Source: Actinoplanes missouriensis 431
GTDB taxonomy: Bacteria > Actinomycetota > Actinomycetes > Mycobacteriales > Micromonosporaceae
Assembly: GCF_000284295.1 (NCBI RefSeq)
Contig: NC_017093.1
Span: 2,914,001 to 2,978,000, forward strand
Reading direction: 5' to 3'
Length of the DNA: 64,000 nt
This document shows positions 26,072-34,014 of the stretch, in pieces. The translations under genes were made by a program, and so were the position numbers. Each line of letters begins with the position of its first letter. Position 1 is the stretch's first letter. Under the pieces are notes generated by a model. The model saw only the letters and a program-made list of their open reading frames with translations, was not told the DNA's origin and made no database searches.

Positions 26072-27463
26072 TCAGCAGACACGGAAGGTCGCGTCCTGCC
26101 GGTCGGTGGCGCTCGCGCTCGCGCTGAGCGGGTCGATGCGCAGCACGTACCCGGAGTGCCGCAGGTAGCGGTCCGGGACGTTGTAGGAACGGAACGACGA
26201 CCAGGTGCTGTCGGCGAGGCCGGCGACCCGGGTGAACGTGGCATCGCCGCGGAACGTGGCGGTGCCGTCGCTCGCGTCCAGGCGGATCGCGTAGTCGCTG
26301 TGCCGCAGGAAACGGCCCGGGAAGTTGACCGACTCGAAGGAGACAGCGGCTGAGTCGGCCAGGCCGGGAACCATCCGCCACAGCTGGTCCTGGTGCGGGT
26401 CGAACGGGTACGCGTCGATGCGGCCGATGTTGTCGGCGTGGCGGACGAACCGGTCGGGGAAGTTGTACGACTTGAGCCGCACCCAGGCCGGCAGTCCCCA
26501 CCGGGTGACCAGCCCGTCGTACTCGGCGGAGGTGATGCCGACGATCGAGCCGTGCTTGGCGTTCAGCGGCGGCGTGAAGTCGCGCTGGCCGAGCGGTGTC
26601 CACGCGTTGCCGCCGATGTTGCCGGTGGACCAGGCGTAGTAGTCGTTGTTGACCGGGCTGAACGAGTCGCCCCACAGCCGCCACCCGCTGCCGGTGTTGT
26701 TCTTGATCAGCAGCGGCGCCTCGATGGCGCTGCCCTGGCGCAGGCCGCTGGTGTAGGTGCTGTAGCTGTTCGGGTTGCCGGTCGACGAGCGGGCGCCGTA
26801 GAGCAGGCCGTCGTTGAGGTTCTTGTAGTACATGTAGAACGTGGACCCGTCGGCCACGATGTCCGCGTCCAGCACCGGGTATCCGGGACTGAAGTAGACC
26901 TGGTTGGCGCTGACCGTACGGAAGTCGGACGTGTAGTTGACCATGAACACGTCCTGGCCGTTGTTGGCCGAGTAGACGATGGCGTACTCGTTGCGGGCCG
27001 GCACCCAGAACGCGGTGGGCGCCCACGTGTGGGTGTTGAGCCCGTGCATCCGGATCCGGCGGTACCCGGTGAAGCTGCGCAGGTCGGGGGAGTCCCACAC
27101 GTGCAGGTACTGGTTGTTGAGGTTGAAGATGCGGCCCTTGAGGTCGGTGGCGAGCACGACGAACGTGCCGTCCTGTTTACGCAGGATGAACGGGTCACGC
27201 AGGCCCTGGGTGCCGGCGGTCGGTGTGGCCACCGGGTTGTTCTGGTTCAGCGGCCGCCAGCTCAGGCCGTCGGTGCTGACGGCGAGGTGCAGGGCGTAGC
27301 TGTCGCCGCTCTGGTCCTGGGTCTCCTTGAAGTACCCGAAGGCGTAGGCGGCGTTGGCGGCCAGAGCGGGGGACGGCGTGCCGAGCAGCGCGCCGCCGCC
27401 GGCGGCGGTGGTCAGCGCGCCGAGGGTGGCGAGGCGAGTGAACTCTCTTCGGGACAGAGGCAC
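26072..27463 (-). CDS. Secreted GH43 enzyme with CBM42 (AbfB) domain
   Basis: 463 aa from GTG (VPLSRREFTRLATLGALTT), a twin-arginine signal. Residues about 38-335 are a five-bladed GH43 propeller with its acidic triad in GLRDPFILRKQDG, YPVLDADIVADG and GSAIEAPLLIK. Residues about 340-463 form an AbfB/CBM42 beta-trefoil with three repeats (PDRFVRHADNIGRID, PGRFLRHSDYAIRLD, PDRYLRHSGYVLRID), a module that binds arabinofuranose side chains. Likely an alpha-L-arabinofuranosidase or related side-chain enzyme. First gene of a two-gene unit with GH27; a LacI-type site TGTTATCGCTCACA lies about 105 bases upstream. Confidence 0.85.
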   Translation of the reverse strand: MPLSRREFTRLATLGALTTAAGGGALLGTPSPALAANAAYAFGYFKETQDQSGDSYALHLAVSTDGLSWRPLNQNNPVATPTAGTQGLRDPFILRKQDGTFVVLATDLKGRIFNLNNQYLHVWDSPDLRSFTGYRRIRMHGLNTHTWAPTAFWVPARNEYAIVYSANNGQDVFMVNYTSDFRTVSANQVYFSPGYPVLDADIVADGSTFYMYYKNLNDGLLYGARSSTGNPNSYSTYTSGLRQGSAIEAPLLIKNNTGSGWRLWGDSFSPVNNDYYAWSTGNIGGNAWTPLGQRDFTPPLNAKHGSIVGITSAEYDGLVTRWGLPAWVRLKSYNFPDRFVRHADNIGRIDAYPFDPHQDQLWRMVPGLADSAAVSFESVNFPGRFLRHSDYAIRLDASDGTATFRGDATFTRVAGLADSTWSSFRSYNVPDRYLRHSGYVLRIDPLSASASATDRQDATFRVC

Positions 27464-27568
27464 GGCTGTTGCCTTTCCGCAGGGGACGGACGGCTTCGCT
27501 GAGCGAATGGGGGCGGGGCGGGGATGCTCAGCGTGTTACGGCCAGGTTTCCGGCCGCTTCCTGGGAAG

Positions 27569-27582
27569 TGTTATCGCTCACA
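27569..27582. promoter_or_regulatory. LacI-type operator TGTTATCGCTCACA
   Basis: Read on the other strand this is TGTGAGCGATAACA, close to classical LacI/GalR-family sites. It lies upstream of the GH43-GH27 pair and just past the end of the PaaX gene. Related copies are at 28737 and 46211. Confidence 0.6.
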
Positions 27583-27608
27583 TGGATGACTGTCAAGATG
27601 TGGCCGAG

Positions 27609-28559
27609 CTAGTCGCTGAGCCGCCCGAGGAGCAGATCGCCGACGGTGTTGGCGTGGATCCGCGGCTCGGCCCCGGAGCTGTGAGCGGCGACGACGGCCC
27701 GCACATGCCGCTCGGCGGGGGCGGCCAGCCCGTCGTAGACGGCGGCGAAGACGTCCCGGGCCGGCTGCCTGAGCCACGACTCCGGAAGGAGCTTGTCCGG
27801 CAGCCGGGGGTCGATCGTGGAGAACCGGCGGTAGGCGTCGATGATCTCCATGCGGGAGCGCACCGCGTCCGGGCCCGGGACCCGCCCGGCCCGGATGTCC
27901 GGGACGGCCGGCAGCCAGCGCCGCAGGAACGCGTCGTACTGGGCGGCGATGGCGTCGATGTCCCAGGCGTCGAGGGGGTGGCGGCCCGACCCGTTCATCA
28001 GGTCGACGTGCTGGGCCCGGAAGATCGTCACCGCGTCGGGGGTCACCCCGGTGAGTGCGGTCCAGGCCTGCTCGGAGAACTCCCGGGGCGAGATCCACAG
28101 TGCGTCGTACAGCGGCGCGTAGCCCATCCAGCGCAGGTGGTTGCGCAGGGCGCGACGCTGGGTGGTGGCCTCCTGGGGCAGCGAGAACGCGAGGAGCGTC
28201 CACCTGTCGTCCCACGTCTCGGCGTCGGTTCCGTAGGAGGCGATCCAGCGTCCGCCGGCGACCAGGTCGGCGGCGGCGGCGGGGGCGAGCCGGTAGTGGG
28301 TGTTCCGGCCCTGGCGGCCGGCGTCGAGGACGCCGCGGCGGGCGAGACGGCTCACCGCCGCGCGGGCGCCGGCCGTGCTCACGCCGGACTCGGCGAGCAG
28401 CGCCACGATCGCGGCCGACGGCAGCCAGGCCCCGGTGTACGCGGTGTAGTCGGCCAGCAGCGTGAGGGTCAGATCCTGCGGTGACCCGCCGGCCTGACGC
28501 CGGGGCAGCCGGACCGATTCCGCCGGGAAGATCTGTTCGATGTCGAACGGGTAGGTCAC
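27609..28559 (-). CDS. PaaX family transcriptional regulator
   Basis: 316 aa from a GTG start. N-terminal PaaX-like winged helix (LTLTLLADYTAYTGAWLPS, AGARAAVSRLARRGVLDA), central domain with WTLLAFSLPQEATTQRRALR and WMGYAPLYDALWISP, and the C-terminal part with WDIDAIAAQYDAFLRRW and DPRLPDKLLPESWLRQPA, all characteristic of PaaX and its actinobacterial relatives. PaaX represses phenylacetate catabolism in other bacteria, but no phenylacetate gene is near. It lies between two arabinan gene sets and may be an inserted, independent regulator or may have taken on a sugar-related target. Confidence 0.85.
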   Translation of the reverse strand: MTYPFDIEQIFPAESVRLPRRQAGGSPQDLTLTLLADYTAYTGAWLPSAAIVALLAESGVSTAGARAAVSRLARRGVLDAGRQGRNTHYRLAPAAAADLVAGGRWIASYGTDAETWDDRWTLLAFSLPQEATTQRRALRNHLRWMGYAPLYDALWISPREFSEQAWTALTGVTPDAVTIFRAQHVDLMNGSGRHPLDAWDIDAIAAQYDAFLRRWLPAVPDIRAGRVPGPDAVRSRMEIIDAYRRFSTIDPRLPDKLLPESWLRQPARDVFAAVYDGLAAPAERHVRAVVAAHSSGAEPRIHANTVGDLLLGRLSD

Positions 28560-28736
28560 CGGCTGCTCCGCGGGGATCGATGGTGTCGGCTCCCGTCATT
28601 ATCGCTGGTCCCGCCCGTTCCCGACCGACTTTGACCCACATCGATTGACAGTTGTGCGTCCGGCAGGCACAGTTAGTGCCGCGTATGGCGTCCCCGGTGT
28701 ACAGCCGGGCCGGATGCCCCGCATCATGGCGCATTT

Positions 28737-28750
28737 TGTTAGCGCTAACA
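28737..28750. promoter_or_regulatory. LacI-type operator TGTTAGCGCTAACA
   Basis: A perfect 14-bp palindrome 65 bases before the endo-arabinanase start; the best copy of the TGTTAnCGCTnACA motif in the window. Confidence 0.75.
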
Positions 28751-28814
28751 TCCCTGCTGCCCGTCCCCGTCCGCATCCCCCGGCAGGCGGAGACACCCCT
28801 CGAACGGAGGAAAC

Positions 28815-29867
28815 ATGCCGAGCAACCGGATTCCCCGCCGGGCTCTCCTCGTCATCCCGGCCGCCGTCGTCACCGTCCTGTCCGGCGTGGCGCTGCACGC
28901 CGAAGCCGCGGTACGGCCGGATGCCGTCGCCGTGAACCGGGCGGCGCCCGTGGTGGCCGCGGCGACACCGACCACACCCCCGGGCTCCTACCCCAACCCC
29001 GGCGCCGTGTCGGGCGCCGTCGGCACCCACGACCCGACGATGGTCAAGACGCCCGCGGGCTCCTACATCGTGGCGCAGACCGGCGACAACATCCGGCTGA
29101 CCACGTCCACCGATCGCACCACGTTCCGGGAGGCGGGGGCGGCGTTCCCCGGCGGGGCGCCGTGGACCACCGCCTACACCGGCGGCAGCCGCAACCTGTG
29201 GGCGCCGGACATCTCGTACCGCAACGGCCAGTACTACCTGTACTACTCCGCTTCGACGTTCGGCTCCAACCGCTCGGCGATCTTCCTGGCCACCAGCCCC
29301 ACCGGCGCGTCCGGCAGCTGGACCAACCGCGGCCTGGTGATCGAGTCACGCAGCTCGGACAACTTCAACGCGATCGACCCGAACCTGATCGTGGACGCCA
29401 ACGGCCGGTGGTGGCTGAACTTCGGCTCGTTCTGGTCCGGTCTGCAGCAGATCGCCCTGAACCCCTCCACGGGACTGCGGGCCGACTCGTCGATCCGTCT
29501 GATCGCCGGTCGTAACGGCGGCGCGATCGAGGCGCCGCACATGTTCCGGCACGGCTCCTACTACTACCTGTGGGTCTCGTTCGACCGCTGCTGCCAGGGC
29601 GCGGCCAGCACGTACCGGATCATGGTGGGCCGTTCGACCAGCCCCAACGGGCCGTTCGTGGACCGCAGCGGCAAGGCCATGACCGCCGGCGGCGGCACCC
29701 AGATCCTCGCCGGGCACGGCAGCATCCACGGCCCCGGCCACAACGCCGTCATCGCCGACACCGACGCCGAGGTGCTCGTCTACCACTACTACGCCGACAA
29801 CGGCGCGTCCCGGCTCGGCGTCAACCTGCTCGGCTACGACGCGGCCGGCTGGCCGTTCGTCTACTAG
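28815..29867 (+). CDS. Secreted GH43 endo-1,5-alpha-L-arabinanase
   Basis: 350 aa with a signal peptide (RRALLVIPAAVVTVLSGVA, cleavage near residue 31). The catalytic propeller has its three acidic residues in VGTHDPTMVKT, SDNFNAIDPNLIVD and GAIEAPHMFRHG. The NLWAPDISYRNGQYYLYYS and SFDRCCQGAASTYRIMVGRS stretches and the HGSIHGPGHNAV histidine region are those of GH43 endo-arabinanases. It would cut the alpha-1,5-arabinan backbone outside the cell. The gene has a perfect LacI-type operator in its promoter and is followed after 10 bases by an exo-acting GH43 gene, so the pair forms an operon. Confidence 0.9.
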   Translation: MPSNRIPRRALLVIPAAVVTVLSGVALHAEAAVRPDAVAVNRAAPVVAAATPTTPPGSYPNPGAVSGAVGTHDPTMVKTPAGSYIVAQTGDNIRLTTSTDRTTFREAGAAFPGGAPWTTAYTGGSRNLWAPDISYRNGQYYLYYSASTFGSNRSAIFLATSPTGASGSWTNRGLVIESRSSDNFNAIDPNLIVDANGRWWLNFGSFWSGLQQIALNPSTGLRADSSIRLIAGRNGGAIEAPHMFRHGSYYYLWVSFDRCCQGAASTYRIMVGRSTSPNGPFVDRSGKAMTAGGGTQILAGHGSIHGPGHNAVIADTDAEVLVYHYYADNGASRLGVNLLGYDAAGWPFVY

Positions 29868-29877
29868 GAGGCCGGCC

Positions 29878-31338
29878 ATGAGAAACCGTCTCGTGATCGC
29901 GGCCGCCGCGATGCTCGCCGCGCTCGCCACCACCGCCGTCGTCACGACCTCCGCCGAGGCCGCCACGGTCCGGACCGACACCCCGTACGTGCTGGTCAAC
30001 CGCAACAGCGGCAAAGCCCTCGACGTCTACAACCTGGCCACCACCGACGGCGCGCCGATCAACCAGTACACCCGCAACGACGGCGCCTGGCAGCAGTGGA
30101 CGTTCCTCGACTCCGGCTCCGGCTGGTACCGGCTGCGGTCGGCGCACAGCGGCAAGGTCCTCGACCTGCCGTCCAGCACCGACGGCGTCCAGCTGGTGCA
30201 GAACGCCGATCGCAACGACGCCCGCCAGCAGTTCCGGCTCGCCGACTCGGCGGGCGGCCAGGTGCGGCTGATCAACCGGGCCAGCGGCAAGGCGCTCGAG
30301 GTCTGGGAGTGGTCCACCGCCGACGGCGCGAAGGTGTCGCAGTACCAGGATCTCGACGGCGCCAACCAGCAGTGGCAGCTGGTGCCGCTGGGCGCCGCCG
30401 CCCGTACCTTCACCAACCCGATCAAACGCGGCGGCCCGGACCCCTGGTTGCAGCACTACAACGGCTACTACTACCTCGCCACCACCACGTGGAACTCGAC
30501 GATCACCATGCGCCGGTCCACCACACTGGCCGGCCTGGCGACCACCGCCGACCAGGTGATCTTCAACCTGGCCGGGCGGGCCAACGGCTGCTGCAACATG
30601 TGGGCGCCGGAGTTCCACCTGATCAACGGGCGCTGGTACTTCTACTACACCGCCGGGCAGAACGTGTCCGACTACAACCCGACCCAGCGGCTGCACGTCC
30701 TGGAGTCCGCCGGCCCCGACCCGATGGGCCCGTACACGTTCAAGGCCGACCTCGGCACCGAGTGGGCGCTCGACGCCAGCGTCCTGAAGGTCGGCAGCAA
30801 CCTGTACCTGATGGGCACCTACAACGCCGGCGGCTCCTACGGGCAGAGCAACTTCATCCAGCGCCTGACCAACCCCTGGACGCTCACCGGCTCCCGGGTG
30901 CGGCTCAGCTCGCCGACGCTGTCATGGGAGCGGCAGACCGGCGCGGTCAACGAGGGGCCCGAGCCGCTGTACCACAACGGCAAGGTCATGGTCGTCTACT
31001 CGGCGTCGGCCTGCTGGGGACCCGACTACAAGCTCGGCCTGCTCACCCTCACCGGCGCCGACCCGCTCAACCCGGCACACTGGACCAAGAGCCTGAACCC
31101 GGTCTTCCAGCGCAACGACGCCAACGGGGTCTACGCGCCCGGCCACAACGGATTCTTCAAGAGCCCGGACGGCACCGAGGACTGGATCGTCTACCACGCC
31201 AACGACTCGGCCGGCGGCGGCTGCGACATGAACCGCTCCACCCGGGCCCAGAAGTTCACCTGGAACGCCGACGGAACCCCGAACTTCGGCGCCCCGGTAC
31301 GGCTCGGAGCAACCCTCACCGCCCCCTCCGGCGAGTGA
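29878..31338 (+). CDS. Secreted CBM13-like plus GH43 exo-arabinanase
   Basis: 486 aa behind AGGAGG. Signal peptide to about residue 29. Residues about 35-170 are a ricin-type trefoil (SGKALDVYNLATTDGAPI, SGKVLDLPSSTDG, SGKALEVWEWSTADGA, with QQW and QQF ends). Residues about 178-486 are a GH43 propeller: GGPDPWLQHYNGYYYLATT, MWAPEFHLINGRWYFYYTAG, EWALDASVLKVGSNLY, VNEGPEPLYHNGK and VYAPGHNGFFKSPDGTED. Composition resembles the exo-alpha-1,5-L-arabinofuranosidase subgroup of GH43 known from streptomycetes, but with the trefoil at the N-terminus. It would trim arabino-oligosaccharides released by the endo-arabinanase encoded just upstream. Confidence 0.85.
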   Translation: MRNRLVIAAAAMLAALATTAVVTTSAEAATVRTDTPYVLVNRNSGKALDVYNLATTDGAPINQYTRNDGAWQQWTFLDSGSGWYRLRSAHSGKVLDLPSSTDGVQLVQNADRNDARQQFRLADSAGGQVRLINRASGKALEVWEWSTADGAKVSQYQDLDGANQQWQLVPLGAAARTFTNPIKRGGPDPWLQHYNGYYYLATTTWNSTITMRRSTTLAGLATTADQVIFNLAGRANGCCNMWAPEFHLINGRWYFYYTAGQNVSDYNPTQRLHVLESAGPDPMGPYTFKADLGTEWALDASVLKVGSNLYLMGTYNAGGSYGQSNFIQRLTNPWTLTGSRVRLSSPTLSWERQTGAVNEGPEPLYHNGKVMVVYSASACWGPDYKLGLLTLTGADPLNPAHWTKSLNPVFQRNDANGVYAPGHNGFFKSPDGTEDWIVYHANDSAGGGCDMNRSTRAQKFTWNADGTPNFGAPVRLGATLTAPSGE

Positions 31339-31359
31339 TGTCCCCCTGCAGACGAGGTC

Positions 31360-31393
31360 CGGTCGCTGATGCGCACTCCCGCATCAGCGACCG
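31360..31393. terminator. Bidirectional hairpin after exo-arabinanase gene
   Basis: CGGTCGCTGATGCG (31360-31373) pairs perfectly with CGCATCAGCGACCG (31380-31393), loop CACTCC; it lies between convergent genes. Confidence 0.75.
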
Positions 31394-31423
31394 GGCGCGC
31401 CAGTCGATCCGCCGGACTGCGTG

Positions 31424-31834
31424 TCAGCGCTGAATGCGCCGGTCGTAGTCGCGCTGGCAAGCCTGGATCTCGGTCGCGTTGGCGACGGTCCAGTCGTAGA
31501 GGTGGCCGAACGGCTCGCGCAGGGATTCGCCCAGCACGGTCAGCGAGTATTCGACGCCGACCGGCGAAGTCGGCAGTACACGGCGCTCGATCATCCCGTT
31601 GCGTTCCAGGCGGCGCAGTGTCTGCGTCAGGACGCGCTGGGTCACACCCTCGAGGCGGCGCTTGATCTCGTTGAACCGGCGTGGCTCAGCCAGGACCGCC
31701 ATCACCATCATCGACCACTTGTCGGCGATCTGGTCGAGGATCGGCCGGCTCGAACAGTCGGACCGGAATTCGAGGTCATGCTCGGCGATGGCTCGATATA
31801 CGGGCTCAGAAGCGGCCACGACGGTATCCTCCAT
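31424..31834 (-). CDS. HxlR family transcriptional regulator
   Basis: 136 aa with the HxlR winged helix: CSSRPILDQIADKWSMMVM, RRFNEIKRRLEGVTQRVLTQTLRRLE (ends given as RRFNEIKRR and LTQTLRRLE), NGMIERRVLPTSPVGVEYSLT, and ESLREPFGHLYDW. The usual HxlR cysteine near the N-terminus is present (FRSDCSSRP), which in redox-sensing members responds to oxidants or aldehydes. It is divergent from the enoyl-CoA hydratase-like gene (about 105 bases between starts). A perfect GATCCC-T-GGGATC palindrome directly upstream is a candidate operator for both. Confidence 0.9.
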   Translation of the reverse strand: MEDTVVAASEPVYRAIAEHDLEFRSDCSSRPILDQIADKWSMMVMAVLAEPRRFNEIKRRLEGVTQRVLTQTLRRLERNGMIERRVLPTSPVGVEYSLTVLGESLREPFGHLYDWTVANATEIQACQRDYDRRIQR

Positions 31835-31847
31835 GATCCCTGGGATC
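31835..31847. promoter_or_regulatory. Palindrome GATCCCTGGGATC, candidate HxlR operator
   Basis: A perfect 6-1-6 palindrome abutting the HxlR start codon in the divergent intergenic region. Confidence 0.5.
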
Positions 31848-31939
31848 CCTAAAGTGCGTTATTGACCCAGCTCAGAGCCGGTTTCAGAGTAGGTATACAT
31901 CAGGAACCAAGATCCTGGCGAATACCGCGGAGGAACCCC

Positions 31940-32779
31940 ATGAATCACGACGCATACCGGACCTTACGGGTCAGCCGCCAGGACGGAATCGCCCGCGTCA
32001 CGATCGACAACCCGCCGATCAACGTCCTCAGTGTCGCCGTCATGACCGAGCTGCGGCACCTGCTCACCACGCTGGCCGGCGACGACACCGTACGCGTGAT
32101 CGTGTTCCACAGCGCCGACCCGGACTTCTTCCTTGCCCACGTCGACATGACCGCCACCCCCGAAGCCCTCGCCGGGCTGATGGCGGGCCTGCCGGACGGC
32201 GTCAATGTCTTCCAGGCCGTCGGAGAGCAGTTACGCCGTCAGCCGCAGGTGACCATCGTCAAGCTCGCCGGCAAGGCCCGCGGCGGCGGAGCCGAATTCG
32301 TCGCCGCTGCCGACCTGGCGTTCGCTGCTATCGGGCGGGCCGGACTCGGTCAGATCGAAGCTCTCATGGGCATCGTCCCCGGCGGCGGTGCCACGCAGTA
32401 CCTCACTGAGCGCATCGGCCGCAACCGTGCCCTGGAAGTCGTGCTCGGCGCCGAACTGTTCGACGCCGAGACCGCCGAGCGATACGGCTGGATCAACCGC
32501 GCCGTCCCCGCCGGCGAACTGGACGAGTTCGTCGACCGTCTAGCCGGCAACATCGCCGCGCTGCCGGACGGCGTCGTCGCGGCGGTCAAGCATGCCATCG
32601 TCCCTCGTGAGCACACCGAGGGCTTGGCCCGTGAGAACGAGGCGTGGGCCGGACTCGTCCTCCGCCCCGGAACAGCGCAACTCATGGGCGCGGGGCTGGC
32701 ACACGGCGCGCAGACCCGTGACGGCGAACAGGACCTCGAAGGTCTGTTCCGAAGCCTGCTGCGATGCCACTCAGCCTGA
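31940..32779 (+). CDS. Enoyl-CoA hydratase/isomerase family protein
   Basis: 279 aa starting MNHDAYRTLRVSRQDGIARV behind GGAGGAA. Crotonase fold: VTIDNPPINVLSVAVM, the first oxyanion-hole segment in FLAHVDMTATPE, and the second in KARGGGAEFVAAADLAFAA. In the position of the usual catalytic acids it has GQIEALMGIVPGGGATQYL. The typical (F)SAGxD in the first segment is replaced by FLAHVD, which suggests an activity other than classic hydration. No acyl-CoA ligase or dehydrogenase genes adjoin, so substrate is unknown. Probably controlled by the divergent HxlR regulator. Confidence 0.8.
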   Translation: MNHDAYRTLRVSRQDGIARVTIDNPPINVLSVAVMTELRHLLTTLAGDDTVRVIVFHSADPDFFLAHVDMTATPEALAGLMAGLPDGVNVFQAVGEQLRRQPQVTIVKLAGKARGGGAEFVAAADLAFAAIGRAGLGQIEALMGIVPGGGATQYLTERIGRNRALEVVLGAELFDAETAERYGWINRAVPAGELDEFVDRLAGNIAALPDGVVAAVKHAIVPREHTEGLARENEAWAGLVLRPGTAQLMGAGLAHGAQTRDGEQDLEGLFRSLLRCHSA

Positions 32780-33102
32780 GTTGATCTCCCGTTCGGGCGG
32801 TGGACGAGGGGTGGCTCACGGTGGGCTCGTGCGGGGGTGGCGGCTCACGGTGCGCTCGTGCGGGGGTGGCGGCTCCCGGTGCGGCTCTGTCACGGCGGCG
32901 GCGTACCGACATTCGCGTTGGCCGCGATGAGGTCGCACGGAAACGGTTCGTGTGTCTTCATCTCTGCCCTGGCGTTGATGGATCGCCACGGAGGCGTTGC
33001 GTGTGGCCCTGTCCATGCGGCGATGGCGTTGCGTGTGGCCTCATCCACGCCACCGCCGCCGCCACCGCTCTGCTTGAGACCACCATCCCCTCCACGGTTG
33101 CA
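32780..33102. other. Intergenic region with minisatellite-like repeats
   Basis: About 320 bases without a convincing gene. It contains a 29-bp direct repeat (32813-32841 and 32842-32870, one base different, with a third degenerate partial copy) and a second pair of the 16-mer GGCGTTGCGTGTGGCC (32993-33008 and 33025-33040, 32 bases apart). The right end reads GGCCGGACAGGCCGG-like near the aztC stop and could be a terminator. Confidence 0.5.
32813..32890. repeat. 29-bp tandem repeat, about 2.5 copies
   Basis: Units start at 32813 and 32842 and differ at one base (GTGGGC versus GTGCGC); a third unit from 32871 is degenerate. Confidence 0.75.
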
Positions 33103-34014
33103 TCACCGGCCGGACAGGCCGGTGATGATGGTGTCGGCGTTGAAGCGCATCATCGCCAGGTAACTCGCCGCTTCTCCGCCTTCGTCGCTGAGTGACTCGG
33201 AGTAGAGGCCGACCACCCGTACCCGAAGGCCCGCCTCCGCGGCGAGGACCTGAGCCAGCCGGTCCGGCTGCGCGGTGTCGGCGAAGATCGCCGGCACCCG
33301 GTGTTTCTCGATCGCGGTGACCAGTGACGCCAGGTCGGACGCGCTGGGTGAGGCGAGGGTGGTCCCGCTCGGCAGGATCGCGCCGACCACGGCCAGCTCG
33401 TAGCGCTGCGCCAGATAGCCGAAGACGTGATGGTTGGTGACGAGCACGCGACGTTCTGCCGGGACCGCCGCGAAACGCGCCGCCAGGTCGGCGTCCAGAA
33501 GTTCCAATTGCCGGGTGTACGCGGCCGCGCGCTCCCGCACCACGACCGGGTCGACCCCGTCGACGTGCGTGACGATCTGTTCGGTGAGCAGCTTCACGGC
33601 CGTGACCATCCGCGCCGGATCGGTCCAGAAGTGCGGATCGGGCGCACCGGCGGCGTCGCCGTCGGCATACTCCATCGGCTCGATCGCGGCGCCCACCTCG
33701 ACGGCCGGCACGTTCTCGCCCTTCGCCGCCTCGACGTGCTGCAGTACGCCCTCCTCGAGGCCGAGCCCGTTGTAGACGACCAGGTCGGCGCTCTGCATGG
33801 TGTGCGCCTCGCGGGCCGAGATCGCGAAGGAGTGCGGGTCGGCGTCCGGTTTCATCAGCACCGTCACGCCGGCCTGGTCACCGGCGATCTCGCGGACCAC
33901 GTCACCGAGGATGTTCGTGGTCACCACGATGCTGGCGTCGTCGCGGGTGGTGCAGGCGGCGCCGCCGGTCAGCAGGAGCGCAACGGCGGCGGCCGCGGCT
34001 GTCAGGCGCCTCAT
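33103..34014 (-). CDS. aztC: Zinc ABC transporter substrate-binding lipoprotein (AztC-like)
   Basis: 303 aa with a lipoprotein signal (AVALLLTGGAACTT, cysteine near residue 21). It is a cluster A-I metal-binding protein: VVTTNILGDVVREIAGD, KPDADPHSFAIS, the metal histidines in PDADPHS, GAPDPHFWTDPARM and VTNHHVFGYLAQRY, and the acidic residue in the PAIFADTAQPDRLA region. There is no long His-rich loop as in ZnuA, as in AztC. It hands zinc to the permease encoded at the head of the same operon. Its ATG overlaps the end of the upstream propeller gene by 4 bases. Confidence 0.85.
   Translation of the reverse strand: MRRLTAAAAAVALLLTGGAACTTRDDASIVVTTNILGDVVREIAGDQAGVTVLMKPDADPHSFAISAREAHTMQSADLVVYNGLGLEEGVLQHVEAAKGENVPAVEVGAAIEPMEYADGDAAGAPDPHFWTDPARMVTAVKLLTEQIVTHVDGVDPVVVRERAAAYTRQLELLDADLAARFAAVPAERRVLVTNHHVFGYLAQRYELAVVGAILPSGTTLASPSASDLASLVTAIEKHRVPAIFADTAQPDRLAQVLAAEAGLRVRVVGLYSESLSDEGGEAASYLAMMRFNADTIITGLSGR

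Noticed and set aside
32813..33040. CRISPR array or attachment site
   Set aside because: Only two to three copies without unique spacers, no cas genes and no integrase in the window.
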